A stretch of 64,000 bases of DNA from Dulcicalothrix desertica PCC 7102 (GCF_003991905.1 NZ_RSCL01000008.1:1-64000), one strand, 5' to 3'. Shown: positions 45,984 through 55,768, counted from the first letter of the stretch. Numbers and translations: made by a program. Notes: a model not told the origin generated them from the letters alone.

Positions 45984-46844
45984 TTAAGGTGAAGTTGTTG
46001 CTGTTGGTTCCGCAGTCGGTTTAGGCGCCTCGGTAGCAGTTTTATTGATTTCATCTTTATACTGAGCAGGTGCCAAAGCAGCAGCGTTGGCAAACAAAGG
46101 TTTGGCTTCGTCAATTTTGCCTTGCTCTTTGAGAACGAGAGCTTTCGCCCAAACCGGACGAAAATCTTTGGGGTCGCTCTTAATTGCTTGCTCGTAAATT
46201 TCAAAAGCTTTTCCATATCGCTTTTCGGAAGCGTGGATATTGCCTATTAAGACTTGGATGGCCATTGTATCAATGCTACCAGGTTGAATTTTGTTGGCTT
46301 GGGGTGCTTTAGCCAAAGCTTCTTGTAACAAACCAATAGCAGCTTCGGGGCGTTTTTGACTCATTTGCAACGCTACCATCGACTGCAAAGCATCCATATC
46401 ACCAGGTTTTGTCTCTAAAACTGCGCGCAGAGTTTGTGCGGCGCCTTCCGGATCACCCATTTGCTGTTTGGCTTGAGCAAGTAAAACAGCATACCTGGTT
46501 TGGTCGGGGTTTAACTTAGCAAGCTTTTCAAGGGGTGGAATTACATCTTTTATTTCTCCCTGCTTCAGAGCTAGGAGTTGTAAACGTGCTTGTAGCAAAG
46601 CTTTTAACGCAGTTTGATTTTCTGGTTCTCTTTGTAAAACTAGCTCATAACCCCGTACCTCATCTTGGAGCTTGGTTTTTTGGTCAACAGGCGCCGTTCC
46701 TTTGTTATTACTAGAATTATTAGCCTGAGAACTGCGCGACGCATTGAATCCGTCAATAATGGGGAGTACGGAAACACCTATAAAAGCCAAGACGGCTAAT
46801 CCGAGTATAACCCTAACTACTAAGCGATTTTCCGATTTAGCCAC
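45984..46844 (-). CDS. Membrane-anchored TPR protein
   Basis: This 286-residue protein has one N-terminal membrane anchor (about 8-30), a polar linker (SRSSQANNSSNNKG), and about five TPR repeats, e.g. DALQSMVALQMSQKRPEAA and RYGKAFEIYEQAIKSDPKD. The C-terminus is a Thr/Pro-rich tail. TPR proteins of this kind act as scaffolds, often for photosystem or secretion assembly. The client is unknown. It is convergent with the manganese exporter gene across the terminator. Confidence 0.82.
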   Translation of the reverse strand: MAKSENRLVVRVILGLAVLAFIGVSVLPIIDGFNASRSSQANNSSNNKGTAPVDQKTKLQDEVRGYELVLQREPENQTALKALLQARLQLLALKQGEIKDVIPPLEKLAKLNPDQTRYAVLLAQAKQQMGDPEGAAQTLRAVLETKPGDMDALQSMVALQMSQKRPEAAIGLLQEALAKAPQANKIQPGSIDTMAIQVLIGNIHASEKRYGKAFEIYEQAIKSDPKDFRPVWAKALVLKEQGKIDEAKPLFANAAALAPAQYKDEINKTATEAPKPTAEPTATTSP

Positions 46845-47260
46845 AAAACCTCCGTTAAATTAAACGTGATAGGAAAATTTAAAAATTTGCAAAACTTTGC
46901 GGAATACCGCGTTTATGTTGTGAACTTTATAACAAATAGCAAAAAACAAAGCAGTCTAGGAGTGCTAACTTTAGGAGGAATCGTCAGAATTGTAACTGTG
47001 ATATGCTTCCGAAACTAGTATAAAGACGCGCTTTTTACACCTAACTTGTGAGATGAATAGGAGTGCGCGAGTCAGTATCTTTCATGTGGGTGTTCCTTGT
47101 TGAAATAACTGGCATCGCGTCTTCAGTATCACATAAGGTATGCTCTTCACGGTGCTTATGGAAGAAATATACTTTCCATTCATCCACACAAACGCTCTTT
47201 CTGTGTTTACGATTAATCTAATCCCACAGCGGGAATATATCTCCGTCGCAAGGAGTTTCT
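46845..47260. other. Gap between divergent TPR and basic-tailed genes
   Basis: This 416-bp gap holds two promoters. It has no GGCGCC and no evident RNA or repeat. AGGAG at 47251-47255 is the site for the next gene. Confidence 0.45.
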
Positions 47261-48256
47261 ATGAATTCCGACCTGATGCCGTCATCCGAACCGATCTTAC
47301 CAGTTACGTCAAATCTTGATTCAGCCAAGCTATCCGTATCTGCTACTCCGACTCAAAATCATGCTTATGCAAAAGAAACTTTATCAGACAATAGCGAAGC
47401 TACTTTAGATGAAAGCGCGAATCGTGTTTCTCCAATTCCACCACCTAGCGAACCGATGCAGTACCGAGCAATTGGTCTAATTCGAGGTCGTTACGTGAGT
47501 AGTGCCGAACAATTTACTCAAGGTTCGCTTGTTACCGCAGATGGCGCCTCTATCAACACCGTTCTCCTTGGACGGATGATGAGTTTGGTTAAAAATCATC
47601 TCGACCTGCAACAAGAACATTTATGGGTTGTTTACCCACGTACTCGCCAAGAGAATGACCAACTACACCTTCAAATAGTTGGTGTTTGGGAGCCAGAAAA
47701 ACTTGCTAAATCAAATAATATTGAAGAAACAGAAAGATTACCATCCTTACACAGTAATGAATCATCCGAAGTTCCTACATCTTCATCAACTGTTTTAGAT
47801 GGTAAGTTCTCTGTGCGTGGTGAGGTTGTTTACCAAGCGCAAGATGGTAGCAATTTGGTCATAAAAATCAAGCAAGCTCCCCGCAAGCAGGATGATAAAC
47901 CTAAATATTTCAAACTAAAGCTTAAAGGAACTCTTGACGCCAGAGCTGTAGGTAAGTTTTGGGATATAGAAGTTATACGCCAAGGTGACGATCTTGCCAT
48001 CGAAAGCGGAAAAGCAATTGCTGACCTGCCCAAAAAACGGCGCCCACCATTTAAAGCAGGCCCAGGAGGAGGAAAAAGACCCTTTAATAGCTTTAATAAA
48101 GGTGGTTCTAAAAAGCCATTCAAGAGACCAAGCAACGGCGAAACACCACTGCCAATTAAAAAAGGTAGTGATGTTAACGTAGCACCTAGACCTACAACAA
48201 CGTCGGGGCGCCCAACTCCCAAACCTGTTAAACGTCCAAAACCTGAAGAAGCATGA
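47261..48256 (+). CDS. Conserved basic-tailed cyanobacterial protein
   Basis: This 331-residue soluble protein is not recognised as a named family. After a polar N-terminal stretch, a folded core begins near YRAIGLIRGRYV (about 65) and a second near KFSVRGEVVYQAQDG (about 180); the two may be related beta-barrel modules. From about 260 on it is Lys/Arg/Pro/Gly-rich (KKRRPPFKAGPGGGKRP), a composition seen in nucleic-acid-binding tails. The AGGAG site and ATG at 47261 are convincing. Nucleic-acid binding is inferred from composition only. Confidence 0.65.
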   Translation: MNSDLMPSSEPILPVTSNLDSAKLSVSATPTQNHAYAKETLSDNSEATLDESANRVSPIPPPSEPMQYRAIGLIRGRYVSSAEQFTQGSLVTADGASINTVLLGRMMSLVKNHLDLQQEHLWVVYPRTRQENDQLHLQIVGVWEPEKLAKSNNIEETERLPSLHSNESSEVPTSSSTVLDGKFSVRGEVVYQAQDGSNLVIKIKQAPRKQDDKPKYFKLKLKGTLDARAVGKFWDIEVIRQGDDLAIESGKAIADLPKKRRPPFKAGPGGGKRPFNSFNKGGSKKPFKRPSNGETPLPIKKGSDVNVAPRPTTTSGRPTPKPVKRPKPEEA

Positions 48257-48558
48257 AATAGTGCTGAGTGCTGAGTGGTGAGTAAAAGTTAGGAGTTAGG
48301 AGTTAGGAGTTAGGAGTTGGAGAAGTTATAAGTTGTCATTAGCCACGCAGCGTTCCGGCGGAGCATTTGCCGCAGGCTAGAATCTTTAAGACCTCAATAA
48401 GTTATAGAGATGCTTCACTGCGGTGATTCATAACAAAGGAAGGGACTCAACACTCAGCACTCAGCACTCAGCACTCAGCACTCAACACTCAACACTCAAC
48501 ACTCAACACTCAACACTCAACACTCAACACTCAGCACTCAGCACTCAGCACTTAACAC
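48257..48558. repeat. Heptamer tandem repeats
   Basis: AGTGCTG and GTTAGGA heptamers fill 48259-48318. A longer array of about 16 units, CTCAGCA then CTCAACA then CTCAGCA, fills 48446-48558. Between lies ordinary spacer. The next gene ends directly against the array. Confidence 0.9.
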
Positions 48559-49755
48559 TTAAAATTCTGTCCATCGGTCTTGTGGTAAAAACGAACGCTC
48601 CATTGAAATTGAAGCCACAGGTTCGGTGAGCGTAAATTTACCCTCTTCAATCCATTGTTTTAATTCAATTGCAACTTGTAATGAAAGATACATACTTGCA
48701 AGGGGGGCGGTTCTTACATTTTTACCCTCGATGGTAATGCGTCCTGATTTTAGTTGGGCATAACTTACTAACCCAAATGTCGGACGAACACGTCGAGGAA
48801 TTGAAAAATCTACTATTGGCGCCACTAGTTCTTTGTCTTGAATTGCACAGCGAGCTACTACTTCTTCATTAAGTACAGGGTAAGGAACGCCTACACCCAG
48901 CATTAAAGATGGGCCATAATTTTTAAAGTAACAGCCTCGCACCCAACGAGCGTCCATTGATTTCGCATCGCCAATCAATGCTAAAGTGGCAGCCGGACCT
49001 ATAGGAGTGTCGTTAGGTAATCGCTTTTGTAAAGGAAAATGTTGAGTACCTTCCCATGTCACGTAACCAACTCCTCCACCTAGAAAAATCCTTGTACCGA
49101 TACCAACGAGTTGTAATTTTGGGTCGTTGAGAAGCGGTGATATTGCACCCGGATTTGAAAATACAGCATTTCCCAACCGGGGTTGTAACGGTCCTAAATA
49201 TGTAAATAGTTGTCTTTCTCCTCCATTTACACCCACTATAAAATTTTGATAAAGGTTTCTGGGGTTAAATAAATAAAACTGATTTATGGTTTCGCGCGAA
49301 ATTGTCGTTTCAAATGAAGCACGGGGGTAACAGTCGGTTACTTGCCCTTCTGCCCGCAATTGTATTGGTTTTCCGGCAATCAAATCTTCTATGACGTGCC
49401 CACCACCACGTTTAAACTTAGGTGTCGTTTTCCGAACACGCGCTTCTTCACCGTCTTTTGTTTCTACTGTACAACTGGCGCCTATATATAAATCAACAGC
49501 ACCAAAACCAGAATATGCTGGCACTCCATCTAGCCAACAACGCCGAATTTTTATTGGTGGGTCAGTATGTCCTAAGTTTATTATGGCGCCGCTTGATTCC
49601 ATTGGTTCAAATGTTCCAGTGGTAATTACATCAACTTCTTTAGCGACTTGAGTAACACCAACTTCTGCAACTCTTGCTTTGATTTCAGAAGCGGTTAAAA
49701 CTACAGCTTTTTGTTGACCAATTTTTTCATTGATTTCCGCAAGTGTTCGCATCAT
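48559..49755 (-). CDS. DUF39 homocysteine-biosynthesis protein
   Basis: This 398-residue protein belongs to DUF39 (HcyBio), in which some archaeal members help form homocysteine from aspartate semialdehyde and a reduced sulfur source. The N-terminal AEINEKIGQQKAVVLTA, GTFEPMESSGA, and cysteines Cys73, Cys94 and Cys139 (CWLDG, IGASC, TDCYPRA) are visible. No Fe-S partner protein or CBS domain is present. The substrate in cyanobacteria is unproven. Start ATG at 49755. The gene ends against a heptamer array. Confidence 0.82.
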   Translation of the reverse strand: MMRTLAEINEKIGQQKAVVLTASEIKARVAEVGVTQVAKEVDVITTGTFEPMESSGAIINLGHTDPPIKIRRCWLDGVPAYSGFGAVDLYIGASCTVETKDGEEARVRKTTPKFKRGGGHVIEDLIAGKPIQLRAEGQVTDCYPRASFETTISRETINQFYLFNPRNLYQNFIVGVNGGERQLFTYLGPLQPRLGNAVFSNPGAISPLLNDPKLQLVGIGTRIFLGGGVGYVTWEGTQHFPLQKRLPNDTPIGPAATLALIGDAKSMDARWVRGCYFKNYGPSLMLGVGVPYPVLNEEVVARCAIQDKELVAPIVDFSIPRRVRPTFGLVSYAQLKSGRITIEGKNVRTAPLASMYLSLQVAIELKQWIEEGKFTLTEPVASISMERSFLPQDRWTEF

Positions 49756-49877
49756 CGTGTCCTGTTATAGGCAGTCTCATCTTGGGAAACATAGATATAG
49801 GATTCGAGTATACGGATTCTTCTATGCTCATGGCATATAGGTTATCAGGTTAGCACTCTACTTTTATTTATAAATCG

Positions 49878-51503
49878 ATGAATATTTCTAACTCTGAACG
49901 AGAATTTTTATCTTTGGTTTCTAGGCTAGAACAAATGGAACGCCAGCAAGTACTACTCAAACAGTATTTGCAAGGGATGAAACGCGAGTTAGATAATTTA
50001 ATAGATAAATTTGAGAATCGACCCGATGTCCAAATTGTAGAAAGTTTACAGTGGGAAGTAGCAGATTTACAAAATCTTTTTTATCAACAAGCTGACATAA
50101 ATTCAGATATAGAATTTTCTAAATTTGATAAATCTGAATCTTTGCTACACACTACTGCTATTTTTTTAGAAGCAATTGATACTATTTATGTTCAAAAAAG
50201 TAATAACACTGGCAATACAACAAGACCTTCTAAAAAACTCAATGATGAAGAATTTAAGATAGAGCGTATGCTATTGCTACTTAATCAAATGTATATAGCC
50301 CAAGAGCGCACGTCCATCAATCTTGATGAATTGCTAAATCGTTATCAAAACGGAGAACGTAATTTTTGTGAAGTTGAACTAGAAGGTGCTTTATTTACTG
50401 GATATTCGCTAAATAATATTAAGCTAAATCGAGCTAATTTAAACGGCACCGATTTTAGCGGTATTGATTTACGCTATGCTGACCTTAGCGATGCTAATCT
50501 TCAGAATGCCAACCTGCATAATACTAACTTATATGGCGCCAATTTGACAAATGCTAATCTCAACAATGCTAATTTGAGTGGAGCAAAGCTAACTCGTACT
50601 AAGTTAGATGGTGCAAATCTTAGTTGTGCTGATTTAAGCGGTGTTGATTTTAGTGAAATTAAGCTAAATCGAATTGATTTAAGTGGTGCAAATTTAAGTT
50701 GGTCTACGTTACGTAAAGCTGAGTTGAAAAATATAGACATGAGAGGCGCCCGTTTAAGTCGAGCTGATTTATTAGATGCCAATATAGCGGGTGTAAATTT
50801 AGACGATGCAAATCTCCAACATGCGGTTTATAACGAAGCTACTGTTTTCCCTGATAATTTTGATCCTGCCACAAAAGGCGCCTATTTAATAGCACCTGGT
50901 GCCTGTTTAGAAAACGCGCTTTTAACTAGTGTACAGCTTGGTAACACTAATTTAAGCGGTGCCAATCTTAAGGGTGCAAATTTAACTGGTGCTGATTTGA
51001 GTGGAACAGATTTACGTGAAGCTAATTTAAGTGGTGCTTATTTAACTAAAGCAAGATTAGAAGGTGCTAATTTATTATTTGCTAATTTAAGTGATGCTGA
51101 TTTGACTGAAGCACAACTAAGTGACCCAGAAGGCGAATTTCCAGCAAATATGATTGGTGTTAATTTAAGTGGGGCTAATTTGAGTCGCGTTAAACTAACA
51201 CATATTAATTTAACTACAGCTAATCTTAGCAAAGCTAATCTTAAGTATGTGCAAGATTTTACACATAATTTGAGCGCTGCTAATTTAACAGGTGTTAATT
51301 TGATGGGTATGTACTTAAGTAATATAAATTTGAGTGGCGCCAATTTAACAGCAGCAAACTTATCTGGTTCGTGCTTACGTGGCGCCAATCTTAGTAACGC
51401 TAATTTCAAGAACGCTGATTTACGTGGCGCCGATTTGCGCGACACAAATTTGAAAGACACAAACTTTGCAGACGCTAATTTAAGCGGAGCAATAATGAAA
51501 TAG
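49878..51503 (+). CDS. Pentapeptide-repeat protein with coiled-coil N-terminus
   Basis: This 541-residue protein has a helical N-terminal domain (about 1-160, with heptad-like leucines) and then about 370 residues of pentapeptide repeats A(N/D)LXX, which form a right-handed square beta-helix. The repeat array is interrupted near 305-345 by DDANLQHAVYNEATVFPD, a known kind of Pfam break. It lacks a signal peptide. Known PRPs include DNA mimics and scaffolds; the long array with an added helical domain points to a scaffold, but that is inference. Start ATG at 49878. Confidence 0.88.
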   Translation: MNISNSEREFLSLVSRLEQMERQQVLLKQYLQGMKRELDNLIDKFENRPDVQIVESLQWEVADLQNLFYQQADINSDIEFSKFDKSESLLHTTAIFLEAIDTIYVQKSNNTGNTTRPSKKLNDEEFKIERMLLLLNQMYIAQERTSINLDELLNRYQNGERNFCEVELEGALFTGYSLNNIKLNRANLNGTDFSGIDLRYADLSDANLQNANLHNTNLYGANLTNANLNNANLSGAKLTRTKLDGANLSCADLSGVDFSEIKLNRIDLSGANLSWSTLRKAELKNIDMRGARLSRADLLDANIAGVNLDDANLQHAVYNEATVFPDNFDPATKGAYLIAPGACLENALLTSVQLGNTNLSGANLKGANLTGADLSGTDLREANLSGAYLTKARLEGANLLFANLSDADLTEAQLSDPEGEFPANMIGVNLSGANLSRVKLTHINLTTANLSKANLKYVQDFTHNLSAANLTGVNLMGMYLSNINLSGANLTAANLSGSCLRGANLSNANFKNADLRGADLRDTNLKDTNFADANLSGAIMK

Positions 51504-51606
51504 TATTAAGCCACTCCGTAAGCTAAGTTTATCTCTTATTAAATTCTAGGCTATATTTAGCCCAACCTCCGTTTCAGCTATTTAAGATTTACTTTATAAA
51601 TGACCT

Positions 51607-52515
51607 CTAATTCACAAATTCAAAGTCAACAAGAAGTCTATTTATTCCATCCATTATTATTGGAAATTTTTCTTCAGGTACATTTAACTCCTGAAAACAT
51701 TTATCTCTATATATTTCTTGTTGAGTAAAATTAGTAATGGCTTTAAGTAATGGCTTCTTGACTTCGTAGCTTTCTTCAGCTTTAGCGATTGCCCGTGCAG
51801 GTATTTCGTTATTTACACGCAATATTGCTAAGTCAATCAAATCTCTAGATTGTGTACTTGAATCGTTCCATCGATCAGCATTAGCCATTAGTTTAGATGT
51901 AAATCTATCGCTTATACTCAAACAAGGAATTTTTGTCCATTGAGGATAAACAGGAGGGTCTAAAGTAAAAGTACCATTGGCTACAATTTCTACTTTAATA
52001 GTTGTTTCATTGACTACAACAGGGAAACGAATGCCATATTGATTTATTGTAGTGTCACCTAATTCGATATCTCTTGTACTTTGAAATAATGCTACAATTC
52101 CTTCATCGTAAATCAAATTTCTTAAATACCTGTAATTTTCAGTTCCATAAGGGAAGAGAAAATCAACATCTTTACTAAGCCTGTATTCATCATACTCTAA
52201 CGCCAAGAGTGTACCACCGCCAAAGTATGCAAAAGCTTTTTTGAAAACTTCTGGATTAAAAGCATCAAGGATTTTAAGTATATTATTGTGATGTTCGATA
52301 CTAAACATTTCAAAATCCGGTAATATCCAAGAGTTATATTTTTTTGCTAAATAATGAACAAAATCCTTTTCTTCTCGTTTTAAATTGTTGAAGGTAGTTT
52401 GATGATGCCAATTGCGTTGATACAATTGAACCATTTCTTTTTCACTCATTTGATATACATTTTTTAGCTGCCAACCAATAGACTCTAGAAATGGTAGTTT
52501 TTGTTGATTGAGCAT
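51607..52515 (-). CDS. AbiEii-type nucleotidyltransferase, solitary
   Basis: This 302-residue protein has the nucleotidyltransferase motif of AbiEii/MenA-type toxins: GGGTLLALEYDEYRLSKDVDF begins at residue 99, with Asp116 and Asp118 as metal ligands. The N-terminal 90 residues are an unrecognised helical part. AbiEi-type antitoxins usually sit just upstream, but the upstream neighbour is the RND pump gene and downstream lies a convergent unrelated gene, so no antitoxin is seen. It may act as a tRNA nucleotidyltransferase or in another role. The start is the ATG at 52515. Confidence 0.82.
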   Translation of the reverse strand: MLNQQKLPFLESIGWQLKNVYQMSEKEMVQLYQRNWHHQTTFNNLKREEKDFVHYLAKKYNSWILPDFEMFSIEHHNNILKILDAFNPEVFKKAFAYFGGGTLLALEYDEYRLSKDVDFLFPYGTENYRYLRNLIYDEGIVALFQSTRDIELGDTTINQYGIRFPVVVNETTIKVEIVANGTFTLDPPVYPQWTKIPCLSISDRFTSKLMANADRWNDSSTQSRDLIDLAILRVNNEIPARAIAKAEESYEVKKPLLKAITNFTQQEIYRDKCFQELNVPEEKFPIIMDGINRLLVDFEFVN

Positions 52516-52548
52516 AAAATTAATTTTTTAATTTTATATTGAAGTTAA

Positions 52549-55500
52549 TTATTTTCTAGTTTCTTCCATGTCAGGATTTGTAGAGACGTGTAATCCGGAG
52601 GATTTCCCGGAGGGATTAATCACGTCTCCACGATTCACGTCTCCACGAGGGCGCCGTTTTTTACCAAACCCATATTTGAATAAGTTTATAATCCAGGTTT
52701 GGAAGTCGTCTATATAACTAAATAAGACTGGTACAACAAGCAGTGTTAGCAATGTTGATGTTGTAAAACCTCCTAAAATTGACACTCCCATTGGTTGACG
52801 AACTTCGGCGCCTGCTCCAATTCCTAATGCTAATGGAATTGTGCCTGCAATACTCGCTAATGATGTCATTATGATAGGACGCAATCGCGATACACCAGCT
52901 TCGATTAACGCTGCGCGCTGCGGTTTTCCTTCTTCCATGTTAATAATGGTGTAGTCTACGAGCAAAATAGAGTTCTTAGTAACGATACCTAACAACAATA
53001 CAATTCCAATCAGCGCGTATATACCCAATGCTTTTTGTGATACTAATAAGCCAATTAAGGCGCCTCCCAAACAAAATGGTAATGCTGCCATGATGGTAAT
53101 AGGGTGCAAAAAGTTGTTGTAAAGTAGCACCAATATCGCGTATATACAGGTAATTGCCAAAAGTACAGCTAAACCAAAGCGACTAAAAATATCCTGCATA
53201 ATTTTTGCGTCACCTGAGCTACGCTGAATAACTTCAGCAGGCAAAGAAAGCAGCGCTGGCAACTGAGAAACTTTGGTTAAAGCATCACCTAATGACAATC
53301 CGGTTAAGTTAGCTTCTACTGAGACTTGACGCAGACGGTCAAAACGGTTGATTGTTGAAGGTCCACTACCAAATTTAATATCCGCAACGGAAAGTAGCGG
53401 TACTGTGCCCCCATTTGAAGAAGGTACACGAAGATTTTTGAGTGTATTAATATCTGCCCTAGCTTTGGGGTCAATTTGTACACGTATGGGAATTTGACGG
53501 TCGGGTAAATTAAATTTTGCCAGGTTGGCTTCGTTATCACCAATTGTTGCTAACGATGCTGTTCGTGCTATTGATTGTACGGTGACTCCTAAATCTGCCG
53601 CACGCTGTGGGTCTGGAATGACAAGTATTTCTGGTTTAACTAAACTGGCACTTGAAGATACTTCAACGATACCAGGTATTGTCCGCATTTGTGATTCCAA
53701 CGTTACAGCAGACCTATTTAACGCTTCGGGGTTTTCGCTTTGTAATAATATAGTTAAGTCTTTACGACCACCAACGGCACCTGCCGAAGCAAAACTAATA
53801 CGGGCGCCAGGTACTTTTTCAAGTAATGGGCGTGTTTGATTTTCGTATTCAATTTGAGAAATATTACGTTGTTCTCTAGGTTTTAGTTTAACTGTCAGTG
53901 AAGCCGTATTTATTTGTTCTGTTGCGAGAACACTTTCTACTAAAGGATTTTGGCGAATAATATTAGTTGCTGTAGCGCTTGCTCTTTCAACATCTTTTAA
54001 CGTTGAACCTGGTGGTAATTCAATATTTACCGTAGAAATACCGATATCTCCACCATCCACTAACCCTTTAGGAATAAGCGGTACAAGCATTAAAGAAGCT
54101 ATAAAGAATCCAATGGCGATGCCAATTGTAATGATGCGATGGCGCAATGACCATTTTAACAGTGAGGCATAAGGTTTAAAACGGCGCCCCTTACCACGAT
54201 TCAAATTAGACACACGAACTGCGTCTCTACCTTCAGCATTTTGACCTTCGTGCTTATCTTTGAGTAAATAGGCGCCCATCATAGGAGTAACCATGCGCGC
54301 TACTAAGGTAGAAAAAAGAGTAGAAACGGCAACAGTAACACCAAATGGTTGGAAAAATTGACCTGGAACCCCTCCCATAAAGGCAACAGGTAAAAATACG
54401 GCAATGATTGTAGCACCCGATGCAATTGCAGCTAACCCGACTTCAGCAGAGGAGTCGAAGGCAGCTTTCATTGGCGTTTTGCCCATCGCCATGTGCCGTT
54501 CCATATTTTCAATTTCTACTACCGCGTCATCGACTAAGTTACCCACCGCCAAAGCTAACCCTAACAATGTCATATTGTTAAGCGTGTAACCTAGCGCTTG
54601 CTGTACAGCAAAAGTCGGTATCATCGATAAAGGCAACGCCACAGCAGTAATTAATGTCGCACGCCAATCACGTAAAAATAATAAAATTACTATTACCGCC
54701 AGTACTGACGCTTGAATTAATTCATCAATGGTGCTTTCGTAAGACTGCCTAACAAAGGTAGCGCGTGTAAAAATTAGCTCAAGTTTGACATCTTTAGGCA
54801 GAGTTTTTTGTAGTTGTGCGACTGCTTGCTTTACTCCTTCCTCAACAGTCACCATAACGCTACCCGTACTTCGCAACACTTGAAAAGCAACAACGGGTTT
54901 ATTATTTAATTTTGCTGCTTGACGAACATCGCCAAAACTATCATCTATATTTCCCAAAGAAGCTAAAGGTACACTTCCTCCCCCAGGCAAGACAATTTCA
55001 TAATTTTTGAGAGCAGAAACACTTTCGGCACTACCAAGAGTACGAATACTTTGCTCGCTGCCACCAACTTCAGCGCGTCCTCCAGGTAAATTAATGTTGA
55101 ACGCTCGAATTTGGTCGTTTACTTGAGTGGCAGTAATACCCAAAGACTGTAATCTTTCTGGGTCTAAGTTTACACGTATTTCCCTGTCAACTCCTCCAAC
55201 ACGGTTAATTTGAGCAACTCCACGAACACCCAGAAGCGCACGGCTAATTGTTTGGTCAACTAAATTACTCAAGTCTTCGACCGAACGAGATTCTGATGTC
55301 ACCGCGTAGGTCATGATTGGACCACCAGAAAATTCCAACCGTCTTACGATTGGGTCATTAACATCTTGGGGTAAATTTTGTCGTATTTGGGCAATTGCGT
55401 TACGAACATCGTTTGTTGCACGGTCAGTGTTTGTACCCAAAACAAAATTAATCGTTGTAACGCTAGAACCATCAGTGACTGTCGAGCGTAACTCGTCGAT

Positions 55501-55734
55501 ATTACCCAAAGAAGCAACGGCATCTTCTACTTTTTTAGTAACTTGTGATTCCAGTTCGGCAGGACCTGCACCAGGTTGTGTTACTGTCACCGAAACAGTC
55601 GGAACGTCAATATTAGGGTTGATATCTATTCCCAAAGTAGTGAACGAATACCAACCAATTAAGGTCAAAATTATAAATAAAATTATGGTCGGGACTGGTT
55701 TTTTTATCGACCAAGCTGAAATATTAAATGACAT
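52549..55734 (-). CDS. RND efflux permease (HAE1/AcrB type)
   Basis: This 1061-residue inner-membrane pump exchanges protons for hydrophobic substrates. It has the usual twelve membrane segments with two large periplasmic loops. The proton-relay aspartates appear in GNLVDDAVVEIENMER. The C-terminal tail (about residues 1028-1051, RRPRGDVNRGDVINPSG) is encoded by a GAGACGTG-type dispersed repeat (52580-52647), so the native tail is likely altered. The adaptor gene lies 30 bp upstream, forming an operon; no TolC-like gene is present. The substrate is unknown. Confidence 0.93.
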   Translation of the reverse strand: MSFNISAWSIKKPVPTIILFIILTLIGWYSFTTLGIDINPNIDVPTVSVTVTQPGAGPAELESQVTKKVEDAVASLGNIDELRSTVTDGSSVTTINFVLGTNTDRATNDVRNAIAQIRQNLPQDVNDPIVRRLEFSGGPIMTYAVTSESRSVEDLSNLVDQTISRALLGVRGVAQINRVGGVDREIRVNLDPERLQSLGITATQVNDQIRAFNINLPGGRAEVGGSEQSIRTLGSAESVSALKNYEIVLPGGGSVPLASLGNIDDSFGDVRQAAKLNNKPVVAFQVLRSTGSVMVTVEEGVKQAVAQLQKTLPKDVKLELIFTRATFVRQSYESTIDELIQASVLAVIVILLFLRDWRATLITAVALPLSMIPTFAVQQALGYTLNNMTLLGLALAVGNLVDDAVVEIENMERHMAMGKTPMKAAFDSSAEVGLAAIASGATIIAVFLPVAFMGGVPGQFFQPFGVTVAVSTLFSTLVARMVTPMMGAYLLKDKHEGQNAEGRDAVRVSNLNRGKGRRFKPYASLLKWSLRHRIITIGIAIGFFIASLMLVPLIPKGLVDGGDIGISTVNIELPPGSTLKDVERASATATNIIRQNPLVESVLATEQINTASLTVKLKPREQRNISQIEYENQTRPLLEKVPGARISFASAGAVGGRKDLTILLQSENPEALNRSAVTLESQMRTIPGIVEVSSSASLVKPEILVIPDPQRAADLGVTVQSIARTASLATIGDNEANLAKFNLPDRQIPIRVQIDPKARADINTLKNLRVPSSNGGTVPLLSVADIKFGSGPSTINRFDRLRQVSVEANLTGLSLGDALTKVSQLPALLSLPAEVIQRSSGDAKIMQDIFSRFGLAVLLAITCIYAILVLLYNNFLHPITIMAALPFCLGGALIGLLVSQKALGIYALIGIVLLLGIVTKNSILLVDYTIINMEEGKPQRAALIEAGVSRLRPIIMTSLASIAGTIPLALGIGAGAEVRQPMGVSILGGFTTSTLLTLLVVPVLFSYIDDFQTWIINLFKYGFGKKRRPRGDVNRGDVINPSGKSSGLHVSTNPDMEETRK
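52580..52647. repeat. GAGACG-type dispersed repeat in the RND gene end
   Basis: GTAGAGACGTG (52580-52590) is complementary to CACGTCTCCAC (52621-52631), and CACGTCTCCACG recurs at 52637. The same GTAGAGACG motif is at 63403. It lies within coding sequence. Confidence 0.85.
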
Positions 55735-55768
55735 TAAATTAAGTTAGGAGTTAGGAATTAGGAATTAT
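55735..55768. repeat. Short GTTAGGA heptamer repeat
   Basis: GTTAGGAGTTAGGAATTAGGA and a degenerate following copy lie between the adaptor stop and the pump start, and partly overlap the adaptor stop. Confidence 0.75.

Noticed and set aside
48423-48629. Frame with STQHSALSTQHS-type peptide
   Set aside because: The peptide is only the translation of the heptamer array; no homologous protein is expected.
50501-51460. Leu/Lys-rich antisense frames opposite the pentapeptide gene
   Set aside because: They mirror the codon pattern of the pentapeptide repeats and have no independent support.
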